Below, one piece after another: positions 6,756-7,975 of a stretch of 7,975 nucleotides of DNA. Position numbers and translations under genes: made by a program. The notes beneath the pieces are model-generated. The model was given only the letters and a program-made list of their open reading frames with translations. It did not search any database and had not been told where the DNA came from. How positions within the stretch are numbered: the first letter of the stretch is position 1; the number at the start of each line of letters is the position of its first letter. The stretch is from an uncultured Cardiobacterium sp. (GTDB lineage: Bacteria; Pseudomonadota; Gammaproteobacteria; Cardiobacteriales; Cardiobacteriaceae): NCBI RefSeq assembly GCF_938028825.1, contig NZ_CALIZP010000002.1, positions 1 to 7,975 on the forward strand. Direction: 5' to 3'.

Positions 6756-7268
6756 TTACAGGGTGCTTTGCCCTTTGCCGGCGACGCATTGCACTATCCA
6801 GTCGGCAAAGTGGCGCCACGCCGCTTCTTCGGCGTAGGTGGACGGGGCGGCGGCGTCGGGGATGAAGATGTCGAAATCCGGCGCGGGGCGGCTGGTGTCG
6901 AAGCCGAACCAGTCGCCCATCGCCTGATGTTCGCCCACGACGATGAGGCGGCCGCTCTGTGGCGCGGGTGCGTCGGGCGGCAAGGCGGCGAGTTCTTCGG
7001 CAAGCAGTTCCCGGTAGTAGGCGTTTTGGGCGCGCAATTCGGCGGCGTCGTAGAAGACGACCGGCCAGTCGTCGTCGAAGTAGGCACCGCTGCCGCAGGT
7101 GGCGATGAAGCGGTAGTAGTCTTCCGGCAGGGCGTTTGCGGTCACGGCGCGGATGTCGGCCAGTTCGGCGGCGTCGGGGAGGCGGGTGGTGAAGTGCCAG
7201 CGTTCGCCGTGCTGGGCGGGGTCGTTGATGGCGGCGCGCAGGGTGCGCAGGGCGGTGGCGTAGTCCAT
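6756..7268 (-). CDS. SMI1/KNR4 (SUKH)-type protein of unknown role
   Basis: A 170-residue soluble protein with no signal peptide or membrane segment. It resembles the SUKH (SMI1/KNR4) superfamily. It has a first segment with a conserved Trp (about 24), ALPEDYYRFIATCGSGAYF (46-64), which is the typical family motif of Leu-Pro followed by an aromatic helix and a Gly turn, a middle strand RLIVVGEHQAMGDWFGFD (107-124), and a closing YAEEAAWRHFADWIVQ helix (145-160). Many bacterial members are immunity proteins against secreted or contact-dependent toxins, but others are not linked to toxins, and no toxin gene is visible here. The ATG at 7266-7268 is one base after the dut stop, with no clear ribosome binding site, so coupling to dut translation is likely. 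A longer frame starts at TTG at 7334 inside dut and is less likely. The family call is from motif memory only. Confidence 0.65.
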   Translation of the reverse strand: MDYATALRTLRAAINDPAQHGERWHFTTRLPDAAELADIRAVTANALPEDYYRFIATCGSGAYFDDDWPVVFYDAAELRAQNAYYRELLAEELAALPPDAPAPQSGRLIVVGEHQAMGDWFGFDTSRPAPDFDIFIPDAAAPSTYAEEAAWRHFADWIVQCVAGKGQSTL

Positions 7269-7269
7269 G

Positions 7270-7728
7270 TCAGTGGCTGCCGGTGTGACCGAAGCCGCCG
7301 GTGCCGCGCGCGCTGGCGGTGAAGTCGCCGACAAGGTTGAGCGCGGGGCGGACGACCGGCTGGATGAGCATTTGCGCGATGCGCTCGCCTAGGGTGATGG
7401 TGTAGGCGCTGCGACTACGGTTCCAGAGCGGGATTTTCAGCTCGCCCTGGTAGTCGCTGTCGATGAGGCCGACGAGGTTGCCGAGGACGATGCCGTGTTT
7501 ATGCCCCAATCCTGAGCGCGGCAGGATGAGGGCGCAATAACCGGGATCGCCGATGTGGATGGCGAGCCCGGTGCCGATAAGCGCGTCCGCGCCCGCGTCG
7601 AGGGTGAGGCTGTCGCCGGCGAAGACGGCGCGCAGGTCCATCGCCGCGCTGCCGGCGGTGGCGTAGGCGGGCAGCGGGATGGTGTCGCCGAGGCGGGGGT
7701 CGAGGATTTTCAGGTCGAGACTGTGCAT
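7270..7728 (-). CDS. dut: Deoxyuridine 5'-triphosphate nucleotidohydrolase (dUTPase)
   Basis: This enzyme hydrolyses dUTP to dUMP and pyrophosphate, which keeps uracil out of DNA and supplies the thymidylate precursor; the family acts as a homotrimer. The 152-residue length matches the Escherichia coli enzyme. All five dUTPase motifs are visible: motif 1 AGSAAMDLRA (25-34), motif 2 PRSGLGHKHG (70-79), motif 3 GLIDSDYQGEL (87-97) with the catalytic Asp90, motif 4 ERIAQMLIQPV, and the C-terminal motif 5 ARGTGGFGHTGSH that closes over the active site. The start ATG has AAGGAA five to six bases upstream. It is the first gene of the leftward group with the SUKH-type gene and the response regulator. 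Confidence 0.97.
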   Translation of the reverse strand: MHSLDLKILDPRLGDTIPLPAYATAGSAAMDLRAVFAGDSLTLDAGADALIGTGLAIHIGDPGYCALILPRSGLGHKHGIVLGNLVGLIDSDYQGELKIPLWNRSRSAYTITLGERIAQMLIQPVVRPALNLVGDFTASARGTGGFGHTGSH

Positions 7729-7799
7729 GGGGGTTCCTTAAAATATCCGGGCGGGGCGGCTATCTTAGCGGTTCGCGGCTTGTTTTTGCGCGGGCGAAT

Positions 7800-7831
7800 C
7801 CGCAATCTGCGGCGCGGCGGTTCTGCCGCCG
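7800..7831. other. Two adjacent GC-rich inverted repeats in the dut/lipoprotein spacer
   Basis: CCGCA-ATC-TGCGG (7800-7812) and CGGCGG-TTCTG-CCGCCG (7815-7831) are two perfect short stems separated by two bases. They lie in the 128-bp spacer between divergent dut and the lipoprotein gene, ending 14 bases before the lipoprotein ribosome binding site. They could be leader hairpins or protein-binding palindromes; neither is followed by a T-run, so a terminator is unlikely. I see no strong promoter in this spacer. TAAGAT on the minus strand (7762-7767) is a weak -10 candidate for dut. Confidence 0.4.
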
Positions 7832-7856
7832 TAATCCATTCTTTTAAGGAGTCATG

Positions 7857-7975
7857 ATGAAACGTACTTTATGCACCACCCTGTTTCTGGCCGCCGCGTT
7901 ATCCGCTTGCGACGGTAAAAGTGATGACGGCGAGGCGCAAGCGGAAAATGCCGCTGCCTCCGCTGTTACCCCCCC
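7857..7975 (+). CDS. Lipoprotein with type II signal peptide (3' end outside window)
   Basis: The open frame runs to the window end and gives 39 complete residues. It has a short basic start (MKRT), a hydrophobic stretch (LCTTLFLAAAL) and the lipobox LSAC with Cys18, so signal peptidase II cleavage and lipidation are expected. The mature end is polar and acidic (CDGKSDDGEAQAEN), then Ala-rich, probably a flexible tether before a folded domain beyond the edge. Two ATGs are adjacent (7854 and 7857); AAGGAG at 7846-7851 is two bases from the first and five from the second, so the second is preferred. Asp at mature position +2 is the classical inner-membrane retention signal in enterobacteria. 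The family cannot be named from this part; an FKBP-type isomerase lipoprotein is only one of many possibilities. Confidence 0.82.
   Translation, partial: MKRTLCTTLFLAAALSACDGKSDDGEAQAENAAASAVTP

Noticed and set aside
5879..6865. A 328-codon open frame on the plus strand crossing the lpdA end and the response regulator
   Set aside because: It runs through the lpdA terminator and antisense to a regulator with complete receiver and DNA-binding motifs. The product is Ala/Val/Gly-rich with no domain signature.

Overview
The window looks like core chromosome of a GC-rich, type IV-piliated gammaproteobacterium. It carries the pilG-pilH-pilI-pilJ part of the Pil-Chp (twitching) chemosensory operon. 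It also has a gammaproteobacterial-style dUTPase, RuvX and thioredoxin reductase, and a lipoyl-domain dihydrolipoamide dehydrogenase. A Cardiobacteriaceae member (Cardiobacterium-like) fits best, because a Neisseria-like codon style is combined with a Pil-Chp operon and no canonical Neisseria uptake sequence (GCCGTCTGAA) was seen by eye. This assignment is inference and was not tested by any search.

Layout. Positions 1-3110 are a leftward block: ruvX, then pilG (GTG start), pilH, pilI, pilJ, and at the extreme left edge the first codons of one more gene, probably pilK or chpA/pilL. Gaps inside the block are short: 52 bp between ruvX and pilG, 11 bp between pilG and pilH, a 4-base ATGA overlap between pilH and pilI, 13 bp between pilI and pilJ, and 69 bp after pilJ. 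From the 147-bp divergent spacer at 3111-3257, the rightward pair trxB and lpdA follows, closed by a clear intrinsic terminator at 6023-6050. A second leftward block, dut, a SUKH (SMI1/KNR4)-type gene and an OmpR/QseB-type response regulator, converges on that terminator. At the right edge a lipoprotein gene starts rightward and runs out of the window.

Function. PilJ (receptor) and PilI (CheW adaptor) would couple to the ChpA kinase, which phosphorylates PilG and PilH to control pilus extension and retraction. TrxB and LpdA are two related flavoprotein disulfide reductases: one feeds electrons from NADPH to thioredoxin, the other reoxidises lipoyl groups of 2-oxo acid dehydrogenase complexes. 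Dut removes dUTP. The response regulator has no sensor kinase beside it.

Novelty. I found no mobile element, CRISPR array, RNA gene or clearly undescribed system. The points most worth a second look are a PilJ without its periplasmic sensor domain, an 11-bp tandem duplication exactly over the pilJ stop codon, and a SUKH-type gene inserted between dut and an apparently orphan response regulator.
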